Assembly (NCBI GenBank): GCA_032622095.1
Contig: CP136066.1
Coordinates: forward strand, 61,536,609 to 61,600,608
DNA length: 64,000 nt
From: Siphonodentalium dalli
Lineage: Eukaryota; Mollusca; Scaphopoda; Gadilida; Siphonodentaliidae
Direction: 5' to 3'
Below, piece by piece: positions 20,649-36,900 of the stretch (the stretch's first letter is position 1; each line of letters opens with the position of its first letter). A program made the position numbers and the translations under genes. Below the pieces are notes generated by a model. It did not search any database and was not told where the DNA came from. It saw nothing but the letters and a program-made list of their open reading frames with translations.

Positions 20649-22815
20649 GAATAGCATTTTGGGCTCTATTCAGGGGGGATATTTGGTTTTTTTTAATGGT
20701 TAAATTGGTATATTTAACTGGAATTGGGTCCTGTAAAGGTATATACTTCTAGGTCTCCTAGTGTTTTTGGAAATATCTGTATCAGTATAAGAAGATTTGC
20801 AAAAGTTTGGGCTCCTTAGTGGGTTTTAAGGGTATGGAGACAGCCCAACACCCACAGCACCCATGACATTTCAAGTTAAATTGGTATATTTAACTTGAAT
20901 TGGGCCATATGACCCATTATATGTATCTACTTCCAACACTTTTGTTGTTTGTGGATAGGTATGCATCTATGCAAATGGTTTGCACAAAGTTTGGGCTCCT
21001 CAGTGGGTTTTAAGGGTATTGAGACAGCCCAACACCCACAGCACCCATGATAAAACCATACAGCACCCGTGCCTATGAAAACATATTTCTGAGTCAGCCA
21101 TCTCTCAGACTATACCCATTCTGTAAATGATTCCACATTTCACTCTAGAATATATAGAGGCAATGGGAAAAAAATATTTGGGCACCTGAATGGGATTTTG
21201 GGCTCTATTCATGGGGGATATTTGTTTTTTTTAATGGTTAAATTGGTATATTTAACTGGAATTGGGTCCTGTAAAGGTATATACTTCTAGGTCTCCTAGT
21301 GTTTTTGGAAATATCTGCATCAGTATAAGAAGATTTGCAAAAGTTTGGGCTCCTTAGTGGGTTTTAAGGGTATGGAGACAGCCCAACACCCACAGCACCC
21401 ATGACAATTCAAGTTAAATTGGTATATTTAACTTGAATTGGGCCATATGACCCATTATATATATCTACTTCCAACACTTTTGTTGTTTGTGGATAGGTAT
21501 GCATCTATGCAAATGGTTTGCACAAAGTTTGGGCTCCTCAGTGGGTTTTAAGGGTATTGAGACAGCCCAACACCCACAGCACCCATGATAAAACCATACA
21601 GCACCCGTGCCTATGAAAACATATTTCTGAATCAGCCATCTCTCAGACTATACCCATTCTGTAAATGATTCCATATTTCACTCTAGAATATATAGAGGCA
21701 ATGGGAAAAAAATATTTGGGCACCTGAATGGGATTTTGGGCTCTATTCAGGGGGGATATTTGGTTTTTTTAATGGTTAAATTGGTATATTTAACTGGAAT
21801 TGGGACCTGTAAAGGTATATACTTCTAGGTCTCCTAGTTATTTTGGAAATATCTGCATCAGTATAAGAAGATTTGCAAAAGTTTGGGCTCCTTAGTGGGT
21901 TTTAAGGGTATGGAGACAGCCCAACACCCACAGCACCCATGACAATTCAAGTTAAATTGGTATATTTAACTTGAATTGGGCCATATGACCCATTATATGT
22001 ATCTACTTCCAACACTTTTGTTGTTTGTGGATAGGTATGCATCTATGCAAATGGTTTGCACAAAGTTTGGGCTCCTCGGTGGGTTTTAAGGGTATTGAGA
22101 CAGCCCAACACCCACAGCACCCATGATAAAACCATACAGCACCCGTGCCTATGAAAACATATTTCTGAGTCAGCCATCTCTCAGACTATACCCATTCTGT
22201 AAATGATTCCACATTTCACTCTAGAAAATATAGAGGCAATGGGAAAAAAATATTTGGGCACCTGAATGGGATTTTGGGCTCTATTCATGGGGGATATTTG
22301 TTTTTTTTAATGGTTAAATTGGTATATTTAACTGGAATTGGGTCCTGTAAAGGTATATACTTCTAGGTCTCCTAGTGTTTTTGGAAATATCTGCATCAGT
22401 ATAAGAAGATTTGCAAAAGTTTGGGCGCCTTAGTGGGTTTTAAGGGTATGGAGACAGCCCAACACCCACAGCACCCATGACAATTCAAGTTAAATTGGTA
22501 TATTTAACTTGAATTGGGCCATATGACCCATTATATGTATCTACTTCCAACACTTTTGTTGTTTGTGGATAGGTATGCATCTATGCAAATGGTTTGCACA
22601 AAATTTGGGCTCCTCAGTGGGTTTTAAGGGTATTGAGACAGCCCAACACCCACAGCACCCATGATAAAACCATACAGCACCCGTGCCTATGAAAACATAT
22701 TTCTGAGTCAGCCATCTCTCAGACTATACCCATTCTGTAAATGATTCCACATTTCACTCTAGAATATATAGAGGCAATGGGAAAAAATATTTGGGCACCT
22801 GAATGGCATTTTGGG

Positions 22816-25800
22816 CTCTTAATTCAGGGGGGATATTTGGTTTTTTTAATGGTTAAATTGGTATATTTAACTGGAATTGGGTCCTGTAAAGGTATATACT
22901 TCTAGGTCTCCTAGTGATTTTGGAAATATCTGCATCAGTATAAGAAGATTTGCAAAAGTTTGGGCTCCTTAGTGGGTTTTAAGGGTATGGAGACAGCCCA
23001 ACACCCACAGCACCCATGACAATTCAAGTTAAATTGGTATATTTAACTTGAATTGGGCCATATGACCCATTATATGTATCTACTTCCAACACTTTTGTTG
23101 TTTGTGGATAGGTATGCATCTATGCAAATGGTTTGCACAAAGTTTGGGCTCCTCAGTGGGTTTTAAGGGTATTGAGACAGCCCAACACCCACAGCACCCA
23201 TGATAAAACCATACAGCACCCGTGCCTATGAAAACATATTTCTGAGTCAGCCATCTCTCAGACTATACCCATTCTGTAAATGATTCCACATTTCACTCTA
23301 GAATATATAGAGGCAATGGGGAAAAAATATTTGGGCACCTGAATGGGATTTTGGGCTCTATTCAGGGGGGATATTTGGTTTTTTTAATGGTTAAATTGGT
23401 ATATTTAACTGGAATTGGGACCTGTAAAGGTATATACTTCTAGGTCTCCTAGTGATTTTGGAAATATCTGCATCAGTATAAGAAGATTTGCAAAAGTTTG
23501 GGCTCCTTAGTGGGTTTTAAGGGTATGGAGATAGCCCAACACCCACAGCACCCATGACAATTCAAGTTAAATTGGTATATTTAACTTGAATTGGGCCATA
23601 TGACCCATTATATGTATCTACTTCCAACACTTTTGTTGTTTGTGGATAGGTATGCATCTATGCAAATGGTTTGCACAAAGTTTGGGCTCCTCGGTGGGTT
23701 TTAAGGGTATTGAGACAGCCCAACACCCACAGCACCCATGATAAAACCATACAGCACCCGTGCCTATGAAAACATATTTCTGAGTCAGCCAGCTCTCAGA
23801 TTATACCCATTCTGTAAATGATTCCACATTTCACTCTAGAAAATATAGAGGCAATGGGAAAAAAATATTTGGGCACCTGAATGGGATTTTGGGCTCTATT
23901 CATGGGGGATATTTGTTTTTTTTAATGGTTAAATTGGTATATTTAACTGGAATTGGGTCCTGTAAAGGTATATACTTCTAGGTCTCCTAGTGTTTTTGGA
24001 AATATCTGCATCAGTATAAGAAGATTTGCAAAAGTTTGGGCGCCTTAGTGGGTTTTAAGGGTATGGAGACAGCCCAACACCCACAGCACCCATGACAATT
24101 CAAGTTAAATTGGTATATTTAACTTGAATTGGGCCATATGACCCATTATATATATCTACTTCCAACACTTTTGTTGTTTGTGGATAGGTATGCATCTATG
24201 CAAATGGTTTGCATAAAGTTTGGGCTCTTCAGTGGGTTTTAAAGGCATTGAGACAGCCCAACACCCACAGCACCCATGATAAAACCATACAGCACCCGCG
24301 CCTATGAAAACATATTTCTGAGTCAGCCATCTCTCAGACTATACCCATTCTGAAAATGATTCCACATTTCACTCTAGAATATATAGAGGCAATGGGAAAA
24401 AAATATTTGGGCACCTGAATGGCATTTTGGGCTCTATTCATGGGGGATATTTGTTTTTTTTAATGGTTAAATTGGTATATTTAACTGGAATTGGGTCCTG
24501 TAAAGGTATATACTTCTAGGTCTCCTAGTGTTTTTGGAAATATCTGCATCAGTATAAGAAGATTTGCAAAAGTTTGGGCGCCTTAGTGGGTTTTAAGGGT
24601 ATGGAGACAGCCCAACACCCACAGCACCCATGACAATTCAAGTTAAATTGGTATATTTAACTTGAATTGGGCCATATGACCCATTATATGTATCTACTTC
24701 CAACACTTTTGTTGTTTGTGGATAGGTATGCATCTATGCAAATGGTTTGCACAAAGTTTGGGCTCCTCAGTGGGTTTTAAGGGTATTGAGACAGCCCAAC
24801 ACCCACAGCACCCATGATAAAACCATACAGCACCCGTGCCTATGAAAACATATTTCTGAGTCAGCCATCTCTCAGACTATACCCATTCTGTAAATGATTC
24901 CACATTTCACTCTAGAATATATAGAGGCAATGGGAAAAAAATATTTGGGCACCTGAATGGGATTTTGGGCTCTATTCATGGGGGATATTTGTTTTTTTTA
25001 ATGGTTAAATTGGTATATTTAACTGGAATTGGGTCCTGTAAAGGTATATACTTCTAGGTCTCCTAGTGTTTTTGGAAATATCTGCATCAGTATAAGAAGA
25101 TTTGCAAAAGTTTGGGCTCCTTAGTGGGTTTTAAGGGTATGGAGACAGCCCAACACCCACAGCACCCATGACAATTCAAGTTAAATTGGTATATTTAACT
25201 TGAATTGGGCCATATGACCCATTATATATATCTACTTCCAACACTTTTGTTGTTTGTGGATAGGTATGCATCTATGCAAATGGTTTGCACAAAGTTTGGG
25301 CTCCTCAGTGGGTTTTAAGGGTATTGAGACAGCCCAACACCCACAGCACCCATGATAAAACCATACAGCACCCGTGCCTATGAAAACATATTTCTGAATC
25401 AGCCATCTCTCAGACTATACCCATTCTGTAAATGATTCCATATTTCACTCTAGAATATATAGAGGCAATGGGAAAAAAATATTTGGGCACCTGAATGGGA
25501 TTTTGGGCTCTATTCAGGGGGGATATTTGGTTTTTTTAATGGTTAAATTGGTATATTTAACTGGAATTGGGACCTGTAAAGGTATATACTTCTAGGTCTC
25601 CTAGTTATTTTGGAAATATCTGCATCAGTATAAGAAGATTTGCAAAAGTTTGGGCTCCTTAGTGGGTTTTAAGGGTATGGAGACAGCCCAACACCCACAG
25701 CACCCATGACAATTCAAGTTAAATTGGTATATTTAACTTGAATTGGGCCATATGACCCATTATATGTATCTACTTCCAACACTTTTGTTGTTTGTGGATA

Positions 25801-28800
25801 GGTATGCATCTATGCAAATGGTTTGCACAAAGTTTGGGCTCCTCGGTGGGTTTTAAGGGTATTGAGACAGCCCAACACCCACAGCACCCATGATAAAACC
25901 ATACAGCACCCGTGCCTATGAAAACATATTTCTGAGTCAGCCATCTCTCAGACTATACCCATTCTGTAAATGATTCCACATTTCACTCTAGAAAATATAG
26001 AGGCAATGGGAAAAAAATATTTGGGCACCTGAATGGGATTTTGGGCTCTATTCATGGGGGATATTTGTTTTTTTTAATGGTTAAATTGGTATATTTAACT
26101 GGAATTGGGTCCTGTAAAGGTATATACTTCTAGGTCTCCTAGTGTTTTTGGAAATATCTGCATCAGTATAAGAAGATTTGCAAAAGTTTGGGCGCCTTAG
26201 TGGGTTTTAAGGGTATGGAGACAGCCCAACACCCACAGCACCCATGACAATTCAAGTTAAATTGGTATATTTAACTTGAATTGGGCCATATGACCCATTA
26301 TATGTATCTACTTCCAACACTTTTGTTGTTTGTGGATAGGTATGCATCTATGCAAATGGTTTGCACAAAATTTGGGCTCCTCAGTGGGTTTTAAGGGTAT
26401 TGAGACAGCCCAACACCCACAGCACCCATGATAAAACCATACAGCACCCGTGCCTATGAAAACATATTTCTGAGTCAGCCATCTCTCAGACTATACCCAT
26501 TCTGTAAATGATTCCACATTTCACTCTAGAATATATAGAGGCAATGGGAAAAAATATTTGGGCACCTGAATGGCATTTTGGGCTCTTAATTCAGGGGGGA
26601 TATTTGGTTTTTTTAATGGTTAAATTGGTATATTTAACTGGAATTGGGTCCTGTAAAGGTATATACTTCTAGGTCTCCTAGTGATTTTGGAAATATCTGC
26701 ATCAGTATAAGAAGATTTGCAAAAGTTTGGGCTCCTTAGTGGGTTTTAAGGGTATGGAGACAGCCCAACACCCACAGCACCCATGACAATTCAAGTTAAA
26801 TTGGTATATTTAACTTGAATTGGGCCATATGACCCATTATATGTATCTACTTCCAACACTTTTGTTGTTTGTGGATAGGTATGCATCTATGCAAATGGTT
26901 TGCACAAAGTTTGGGCTCCTCAGTGGGTTTTAAGGGTATTGAGACAGCCCAACACCCACAGCACCCATGATAAAACCATACAGCACCCGTGCCTATGAAA
27001 ACATATTTCTGAGTCAGCCATCTCTCAGACTATACCCATTCTGTAAATGATTCCACATTTCACTCTAGAATATATAGAGGCAATGGGGAAAAAATATTTG
27101 GGCACCTGAATGGGATTTTGGGCTCTATTCAGGGGGGATATTTGGTTTTTTTAATGGTTAAATTGGTATATTTAACTGGAATTGGGACCTGTAAAGGTAT
27201 ATACTTCTAGGTCTCCTAGTGATTTTGGAAATATCTGCATCAGTATAAGAAGATTTGCAAAAGTTTGGGCTCCTTAGTGGGTTTTAAGGGTATGGAGATA
27301 GCCCAACACCCACAGCACCCATGACAATTCAAGTTAAATTGGTATATTTAACTTGAATTGGGCCATATGACCCATTATATGTATCTACTTCCAACACTTT
27401 TGTTGTTTGTGGATAGGTATGCATCTATGCAAATGGTTTGCACAAAGTTTGGGCTCCTCGGTGGGTTTTAAGGGTATTGAGACAGCCCAACACCCACAGC
27501 ACCCATGATAAAACCATACAGCACCCGTGCCTATGAAAACATATTTCTGAGTCAGCCAGCTCTCAGATTATACCCATTCTGTAAATGATTCCACATTTCA
27601 CTCTAGAAAATATAGAGGCAATGGGAAAAAAATATTTGGGCACCTGAATGGGATTTTGGGCTCTATTCATGGGGGATATTTGTTTTTTTTAATGGTTAAA
27701 TTGGTATATTTAACTGGAATTGGGTCCTGTAAAGGTATATACTTCTAGGTCTCCTAGTGTTTTTGGAAATATCTGCATCAGTATAAGAAGATTTGCAAAA
27801 GTTTGGGCGCCTTAGTGGGTTTTAAGGGTATGGAGACAGCCCAACACCCACAGCACCCATGACAATTCAAGTTAAATTGGTATATTTAACTTGAATTGGG
27901 CCATATGACCCATTATATATATCTACTTCCAACACTTTTGTTGTTTGTGGATAGGTATGCATCTATGCAAATGGTTTGCATAAAGTTTGGGCTCTTCAGT
28001 GGGTTTTAAAGGCATTGAGACAGCCCAACACCCACAGCACCCATGATAAAACCATACAGCACCCGCGCCTATGAAAACATATTTCTGAGTCAGCCATCTC
28101 TCAGACTATACCCATTCTGAAAATGATTCCACATTTCACTCTAGAATATATAGAGGCAATGGGAAAAAAATATTTGGGCACCTGAATGGCATTTTGGGCT
28201 CTATTCATGGGGGATATTTGTTTTTTTTAATGGTTAAATTGGTATATTTAACTGGAATTGGGTCCTGTAAAGGTATATACTTCTAGGTCTCCTAGTGTTT
28301 TTGGAAATATCTGCATCAGTATAAGAAGATTTGCAAAAGTTTGGGCGCCTTAGTGGGTTTTAAGGGTATGGAGACAGCCCAACACCCACAGCACCCATGA
28401 CAATTCAAGTTAAATTGGTATATTTAACTTGAATTGGGCCATATGACCCATTATATGTATCTACTTCCAACACTTTTGTTGTTTGTGGATAGGTATGCAT
28501 CTATGCAAATGGTTTGCACAAAGTTTGGGCTCCTCAGTGGGTTTTAAGGGTATTGAGACAGCCCAACACCCACAGCACCCATGATAAAACCATACAGCAC
28601 CCGTGCCTATGCAAACATATTTCTGAGTCAGCCATCTCTCAGACTATACCCATTCTGTAAATGATTCCACATTTCACTCTAGAATATATAGAGGCAATGG
28701 GAAAAAATATTTGGGCACCTGAATGGCATTTTGGGCTCTTAATTCAGGGGGGATATTTGGTTTTTTTAATGGTTAAATTGGTATATTTAACTGGAATTGG

Positions 28801-29711
28801 GTCCTGTAAAGGTATATACTTCTAGGTCTCCTAGTGATTTTGGAAATATCTGCATCAGTATAAGAAGATTTGCAAAAGTTTGGGCTCCTTAGTGGGTTTT
28901 AAGGGTATGGAGACAGCCCAACACCCACAGCACCCATGACAATTCAAGTTAAATTGGTATATTTAACTTGAATTGGGCCATATGACCCATTATATGTATC
29001 TACTTCCAACACTTTTGTTGTTTGTGGATAGGTATGCATCTATGCAAATGGTTTGCACAAAGTTTGGGCTCCTCAGTGGGTTTTAAGGGTATTGAGACAG
29101 CCCAACACCCACAGCACCCATGATAAAACCATACAGCACCCGTGCCTATGAAAACATATTTCTGAGTCAGCCATCTCTCAGACTATACCCATTCTGTAAA
29201 TGATTCCACATTTCACTCTAGAATATATAGAGGCAATGGGGAAAAAATATTTGGCCACCTGAATGGGATTTTGGGCTCTATTCAGGGGGGATATTTGGTT
29301 TTTTTAATGGTTAAATTGGTATATTTAACTGGAATTGGGACCTGTAAAGGTATATACTTCTAGGTCTCCTAGTGATTTTGGAAATATCTGCATCAGTATA
29401 AGAAGATTTGCAAAAGTTTGGGCTCCTTAGTGGGTTTTAAGGGTATGGAGACAGCCCAACACCCACAGCACCCATGACAATTCAAGTTAAATTGGAATAT
29501 TTAACTTGAATTGGGCCATATGACCCATTATATGTATCTACTTCCAACACTTTTGTTGTTTGTGGATAGGTATGCATCTATGCAAATGGTTTGCACAAAG
29601 TTTGGGCTCCTCGGTGGGTTTTAAGGGTATTGAGACAGCCCAACACCCACAGCACCCATGATAAAACCATACAGCACCCGTGCCTATGAAAACATATTTC
29701 TGAGTCAGCCA
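22816..29711. repeat. Heptameric and tetrameric higher-order satellite blocks
   Basis: The variant CTCTTAATTCAG occurs at 22816, 26583 and 28736. The variant AGCTCTCAGATTATACCC occurs at 23791, 27558 and 29711. Both give spacings of 3767 bp (seven units) then 2153 bp (four units), so a seven-unit block and then part of it were duplicated nearly unchanged. Confidence 0.85.
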
Positions 29712-31830
29712 GCTCTCAGATTATACCCATTCTGTAAATGATTCCACATTTCACTCTAGAAAATATAGAGGCAATGGGAAAAAAATATTTGGGCACCTGA
29801 ATGGGATTTTGGGCTCTATTCATGGGGGATATTTGTTTTTTTTAATGGTTAAATTGGTATATTTAACTGGAATTGGGTCCTGTAAAGGTATATACTTCTA
29901 GGTCTCCTAGTGTTTTTGGAAATATCTGCATCAGTATAAGAAGATTTGCAAAAGTTTGGGCGCCTTAGTGGGTTTTAAGGGTATGGAGACAGCCCAACAC
30001 CCACAGCACCCATGACAATTCAAGTTAAATTGGTATATTTAACTTGAATTGGGCCATATGACCCATTATATATATCTACTTCCAACACTTTTGTTGTTTG
30101 TGGATAGGTATGCATCTATGCAAATGGTTTGCATAAAGTTTGGGCTCTTCAGTGGGTTTTAAGGGCATTGAGACAGCCCAACACCCACAGCACCCATGAT
30201 AAAACCATACAGCACCCGCGCCTATGAAAACATATTTCTGAGTCAGCCATCTCTCAGACTATACCCATTCTGTAAATGATTCCACATTTCACTCTAGAAT
30301 ATATAGAGGCAATGGGAAAAAAATATTTGGGCACCTGAATGGGATTTTGGGGTCTATTCAGGGGGGATATTTGTTTTTTTTAATGGTTAAATTGGTATAT
30401 TTAACTGGAATTGGGTCCTGTAAAGGTATATACTTCTAGGTCTCCTAGTGATTTTGGAAATATCTGCATCAGTATAAGAAGATTTGCAAAAGTTTGGGCT
30501 CGTTAGTGGGGTTTAAGGGTATGGAGACAGCCCAACACCCACAGCACCCATGACAATTCAAGTTAAATTGGTATATTTAACTTGAATTGGGCCATATGAC
30601 CCATTATATGTATCTACTTCCAACACTTTTGTTGTTTGTGGATAGGTATGCATCTATGCAAATGGTTTGCACAAAGTTTGGGCTCCTCGGTGGGTTTTAA
30701 GGGTATTGAGACAGCCCAACACCCACAGCACCCATGATAAAACCATACAGCACCCGTGCCTATGAAAACATATTTCTGAGTCAGCCATCTCTCAGACTAT
30801 ACCCATTCTGTAAATGATTCCACATTTCACTCTAGAATATATAGAGGCAATGGGAAAAAATATTTGGGCACCTGAATGGCATTTTGGGCTCTATTCAGGG
30901 GGGATATTTGGTTTTTTTAATGGTTAAATTGGTATATTTAACTGGAATTGGGTCCTGTAAAGGTATATACTTCTAGGTCTCCTAGTGATTTTGGAAATAT
31001 CTGCATCAGTATAAGAAGATTTGCAAAAGTTTGGGCTCCTTAGTGGGTTTTAAGGGTATGGAGACAGCCCAACACCCACAGCACCCATGACAATTCAAGT
31101 TAAATTGGTATATTTAACTTGAATTGGGCCATATGACCCATTATATGTATCTACTTCCAACACTTTTGTTGTTTGTGGATAGGTATGCATCTATGCAAAT
31201 GGTTTGCACAAAGTTTGGGCTCCTCAGTGGGTTTTAAGGGTATTGAGACAGCCCAACACCCAAAGCACCCATGATAAAACCATACAGCACCCGTGCCTAT
31301 GAAAACATATTTCTGAGTCAGCCATCTCTCAGACTATACCCATTCTGTAAATGATTCCACATTTCACTCTAGAATATATAGAGGCAATGGGAAAAAAATA
31401 TTTGGGCACCTGAATGGCATTTTGGGCTCTATTCAGGGGGGATATTTGATTTTTTTAATGGTTAAATTGGTATATTTAACTGGAATTGGGTCCTGTAAAG
31501 GTATATACTTCTAGGTCTCCTAGTGATTTTGGAAATATCTGCATCAGTATAAGAAGATTTGCAAAAGTTTGGGCTCCTTAGTGGGTTTTAAGGGTATGGA
31601 GACAGCCCAACACCCACAGCACCCATGACAATTCAAGTTAAATTGGTATATTTAACTTGAATTGGGCCATATGACCCATTATATGTATCTACTTCCAACA
31701 CTTTTGTTGTTTGTGGATAGGTATGCATCTATGCAAATGGTTTGCACAAAGTTTGGGCTCCTCAGTGGGTTTTAAGGGTATTGAGACAGCCCAACACCCA
31801 CAGCACCCATGATAAAACCATACAGCACCC

Positions 31831-33981
31831 GTGCCTAAAAAAACATATTTCTGAGTCAGCCATCTCTCAGACTATACCCATTCTGTAAATGATTCCACAT
31901 TTCACTCTAGAATATATAGAGGCAAGGGAAAAAAATATTTGGTCACCTGAATGGCATTTTGGGCTCTATTCAGCGGGATATTTGGTTTTTTTAATGGTTA
32001 AATTGGTATATTTAACTGGAATTGGGTCCTGTAAAGGTATATACTTCTAGGTCTCCTAGTGTTTTTGGAAATATCTGCATCAGTATAAGAAGATTTGCAA
32101 AAGTTTGGGCTCCTTAGTGGGTTTTAAGGGTATGGAGACAGCCCAACACCCACAGCACCCATGACAATTCAAGTTAAATTTGTATATTTAACTTGAATTG
32201 GGCCATATGACCCATTATATGTATCTACTTCCAACACTTTTGTTGTTTGTGGATAGGTATGCATCTATGCAAATGGTTTGCACAAAGTTTGGGCTCCTCA
32301 GTGGGTTTTAAGGGTATTGAGACAGCCCAACACCCACAGCACCCATGATAAAACCATACAGCACCCGTGCCTATGAAAACATATTTCTGAGTCAGCCATC
32401 TCTCAGACTATACCCATTCTGTAAATGATTCCACATTTCACTCTAGAATATATAGAGGCAATGGGAAAAAAATATTTGGGCACCTGAATGGCATTTTGGG
32501 CTCTATTCAGGGGGGATATTTGATTTTTTTTAATGGTTAAATTCGTATATTTAACTGGAATTGGGTCCTGTAAAGGTATATACTTCTAGGTCTCCTAGTG
32601 ATTTTGGAAATATCTGCATCAGTATAAGAAGATTTGCAAAAGTTTGGGCTCCTTAGTGGGTTTTAAGGGTATGGAGACAGCCCAACACCCACAGCACCCA
32701 TGACAATTCAAGTTAAATTGGTATATTTAACTTGAATTGGGCCATATGACCCATTATATGTATCTACTTCCAACACTTTTGTTGTTTGTGGATAGGTATG
32801 CATCTATGCAAATGGTTTGCACAAAGTTTGGGCTCCTCAGTGGGTTTTAAGGGTATTGAGACAGCCCAACACCCACAGCACCCATGATAAAACCATACAG
32901 CACCCGTGCCTATGAAAACATATTTCTGAGTCAGCCATCTCTCAGACTATACCCATTCTGTAAATGATTCCACATTTCACTCTAGAATATATAGAGGCAA
33001 TGGGGAAAAATATTTGGGCACCTGAATGGGATTTTGGGCTCTATTCAGGGGGGATATTTGGTTTTTTTAATGGTTAAATTGGTATATTTAACTGGAATTG
33101 GGACCTGTAAAGGTATATACTTCTAGGTCTCCTAGTGATTTTGGAAATATCTGCATCAGTATAAGAAGATTTGCAAAAGTTTGGGCTCCTTAGTGGGTTT
33201 TAAGGGTATGGAGACAGCCCAACACCCACAGCACCCATGACAATTCAAGTTAAATTGGTATATTTAACTTGAATTGGGCCATATGACCCATTATATGTAT
33301 CTACTTCCAACACTTTTGTTGTTTGTGGATAGGTATGCATCTATGCAAATGGTTTGCGCAAAGTTTGGGCTCCTCAGTGGGTTTTAAGGGTATTGAGACA
33401 GCCCAACACCCACAGCACCCATGATAAAACCATACAGCACCCGTGCCTATGAAAACATATTTCTGAGTCAGCCATCTCTCAGACTATACCCATTCTGTAA
33501 ATGATTCCACATTTCACTCTAGAATATATAGAGGCAATGGGAAAAAAATATTTGGGCACCTGAATGGCATTTTGGGCTCTATTCAGGGGGGATATTTGAT
33601 TTTTTTAATGGTTAAATTGGTATATTTAACTGGAATTGGGTCCTGTAAAGGTATATACTTCTAGGTCTCCTAGTGATTTTGGAAATATCTGCATCAGTAT
33701 AAGAAGATTTGCAAAAGTTTGGGCTCCTTAGTGGGTTTTAAGGGTATGGAGACAGCCCAACACCCACAGCACCCATGACAATTCAAGTTAAATTGGTATA
33801 TTTAACTTGAATTGGGCCATATGACCCATTATATGTATCTACTTCCAACACTTTTGTTGTTTGTGGATAGGTATGCATCTATGCAAATGGTTTGCACAAA
33901 GTTTGGGCTCCTCAGTGGGTTTTAAGGGTATTGAGACAGCCCAACACCCACAGCACCCATGATAAAACCATACAGCACCCG
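31831..33981. repeat. Tetrameric higher-order satellite block
   Basis: GTGCCTAAAAAAACATATTT occurs at 31831 and 33981, 2150 bp apart. It is accompanied by GGCAAGGGAAAAAAATATTT and TTCAGCGGGATATTTGG variants in both copies. Confidence 0.8.
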
Positions 33982-36900
33982 TGCCTAAAAAAACATATTT
34001 CTGAGTCAGCCATCTCTCAGACTATACCCATTCTGTAAATGATTCCACATTTCACTCTAGAATATATAGAGGCAAGGGAAAAAAATATTTGGTCACCTGA
34101 ATGGCATTTTGGGCTCTATTCAGCGGGATATTTGGTTTTTTTAATGGTTAAATTGGTATATTTAACTGGAATTGGGTCCTGTAAAGGTATATACTTCTAG
34201 GTCTCCTAGTGTTTTTGGAAATATCTGCATCAGTATAAGAAGATTTGCAAAAGTTTGGGCTCCTTAGTGGGTTTTAAGGGTATGGAGACAGCCCAACACC
34301 CACAGCACCCATGACAATTCAAGTTAAATTTGTATATTTAACTTGAATTGGGCCATATGACCCATTATATGTATCTACTTCCAACACTTTTGTTGTTTGT
34401 GGATAGGTATGCATCTATGCAAATGGTTTGCACAAAGTTTGGGCTCCTCAGTGGGTTTTAAGGGTATTGAGACAGCCCAACACCCACAGCACCCATGATA
34501 AAACCATACAGCACCCGTGCCTATGAAAACATATTTCTGAGTCAGCCATCTCTCAGACTATACCCATTCTGTAAATGATTCCACATTTCACTCTAGAATA
34601 TATAGAGGCAATGGGAAAAAAATATTTGGGCACCTGAATGGCATTTTGGGCTCTATTCAGGGGGGATATTTGATTTTTTTAATGGTTAAATTGGTATATT
34701 TAACTGGAATTGGGTCCTGTAAAGGTATATACTTCTAGGTCTCCTAGTGATTTTGGAAATATCTGCATCAGTATAAGAAGATTTGCAAAAGTTTGGGCTC
34801 CTTAGTGGGTTTTAAGGGTATGGAGACAGCCCAACACCCACAGCACCCATGACAATTCAAGTTAAATTGGTATATTTAACTTGAATTGGGCCATATGACC
34901 CATTATATGTATCTACTTCCAACACTTTTGTTGTTTGTGGATAGGTATGCATCTATGCAAATGGTTTGCACAAAGTTTGGGCTCCTCAGTGGGTTTTAAG
35001 GGTATTGAGACAGCCCAACACCCACAGCACCCATGATAAAACCATACAGCACCCGTGCCTATGAAAACATATTTCTGAGTCAGCCATCTCTCAGACTATA
35101 CCCATTCTGTAAATGATTCCACATTTCACTCTAGAATATATAGAGGCAATGGGGAAAAAATATTTGGGCACCTGAATGGGATTTTGGGCTCTATTCAGGG
35201 GGGATATTTGGTTTTTTTAATGGTTAAATTGGTATATTTAACTGGAATTGGGACCTGTAAAGGTATATACTTCTAGGTCTCCTAGTGATTTTGGAAATAT
35301 CTGCATCAGTATAAGAAGATTTGCAAAAGTTTGGGCTCCTTAGTGGGTTTTAAGGGTATGGAGACAGCCCAACACCCACAGCACCCATGACAATTCAAGT
35401 TAAATTGGTATATTTAACTTGAATTGGGCCATATGACCCATTATATGTATCTACTTCCAACACTTTTGTTGTTTGTGGATAGGTATGCATCTATGCAAAT
35501 GGTTTGCACAAAGTTTGGGCTCCTCGGTGGGTTTTAAGGGTATTGAGACAGCCCAACACCCACAGCACCCATGATAAAACCATACAGCACCCGTGCCTAT
35601 GAAAACATATTTCTGAGTCAGCCATCTCTCAGACTATACCCATTCTGTAAATGATTCCACATTTCACTCTAGAAAATATAGAGGCAATGGGAAAAAAATA
35701 TTTGGGCACCTGAATGGGATTTTGGGCTCTATTCATGGGGGATATTTGTTTTTTTTAATGGTTAAATTGGTATATTTAACTGGAATTGGGTCCTGTAAAG
35801 GTATATACTTCTAGGTCTCCTAGTGTTTTTGGAAATATCTGCATCAGTATAAGAAGATTTGCAAAAGTTTGGGCGCCTTAGTGGGTTTTAAGGGTATGGA
35901 GACAGCCCAACACCCACAGCACCCATGACAATTCAAGTTAAATTGGTATATTTAACTTGAATTGGGCCATATGACCCATTATATATATCTACTTCCAACA
36001 CTTTTGTTGTTTGTGGATAGGTATGCATCTATGCAAATGGTTTGCGCAAAGTTTGGGCTCCTCAGTGGGTTTTAAGGGTATTGAGACAGCCCAACACCCA
36101 CAGCACCCATGATAAAACCATACAGCACCCGTGCCTATGAAAACATATTTCTGAGTCAGCCATCTCTCAGACTATACCCATTCTGTAAATGATTCCACAT
36201 TTCACTCTAGAATATATAGAGGCAATGGGAAAAAATATTTGGGCACCTGAATGGCATTTTGGGCTCTATTCAGGGGAGATATTTGGTTTTTTTAATGGTT
36301 AAATTGGTATATTTAACTGGAATTGGGTCCTGTAAAGGTATATACTTCTAGGTCTCCTAGTGATTTTGGAAATATCTGCATCAGTATAAGAAGATTTGCA
36401 AAAGTTTGGGCTCCTTAGTGGGTTTTAAGGGTATGGAGACAGCCCAACACCCACAGCACCCATGACAATTCAAGTTAAATTGGTATATTTAACTTGAATT
36501 GGGCCATATGACCCATTATATGTATCTACTTCCAACACTTTTGTTGTTTGTGGATAGGTATGCATCTATGCAAATGGTTTGCACAAAGTTTGGGCTCCTC
36601 AGTGGGTTTTAAGGGTATTGAGACAGCCCAACACCCACAGCACCCATGATAAAACCATACAGCACCCGTGCCTATGAAAACATATTTCTGAGTCAGCCAT
36701 CTCTCAGACTATACCCATTCTGTAAATGATTCCACATTTCACTCTAGAATATATAGAGGCAATGGGAAAAAAATATTTGGGCACCTGAATGGCATTTTGG
36801 GCTCTATTCAGGGGGGATATTTGATTTTTTTAATGGTTAAATTGGTATATTTAACTGGAATTGGGTCCTGTAAAGGTATATACTTCTAGGTCTCCTAGTG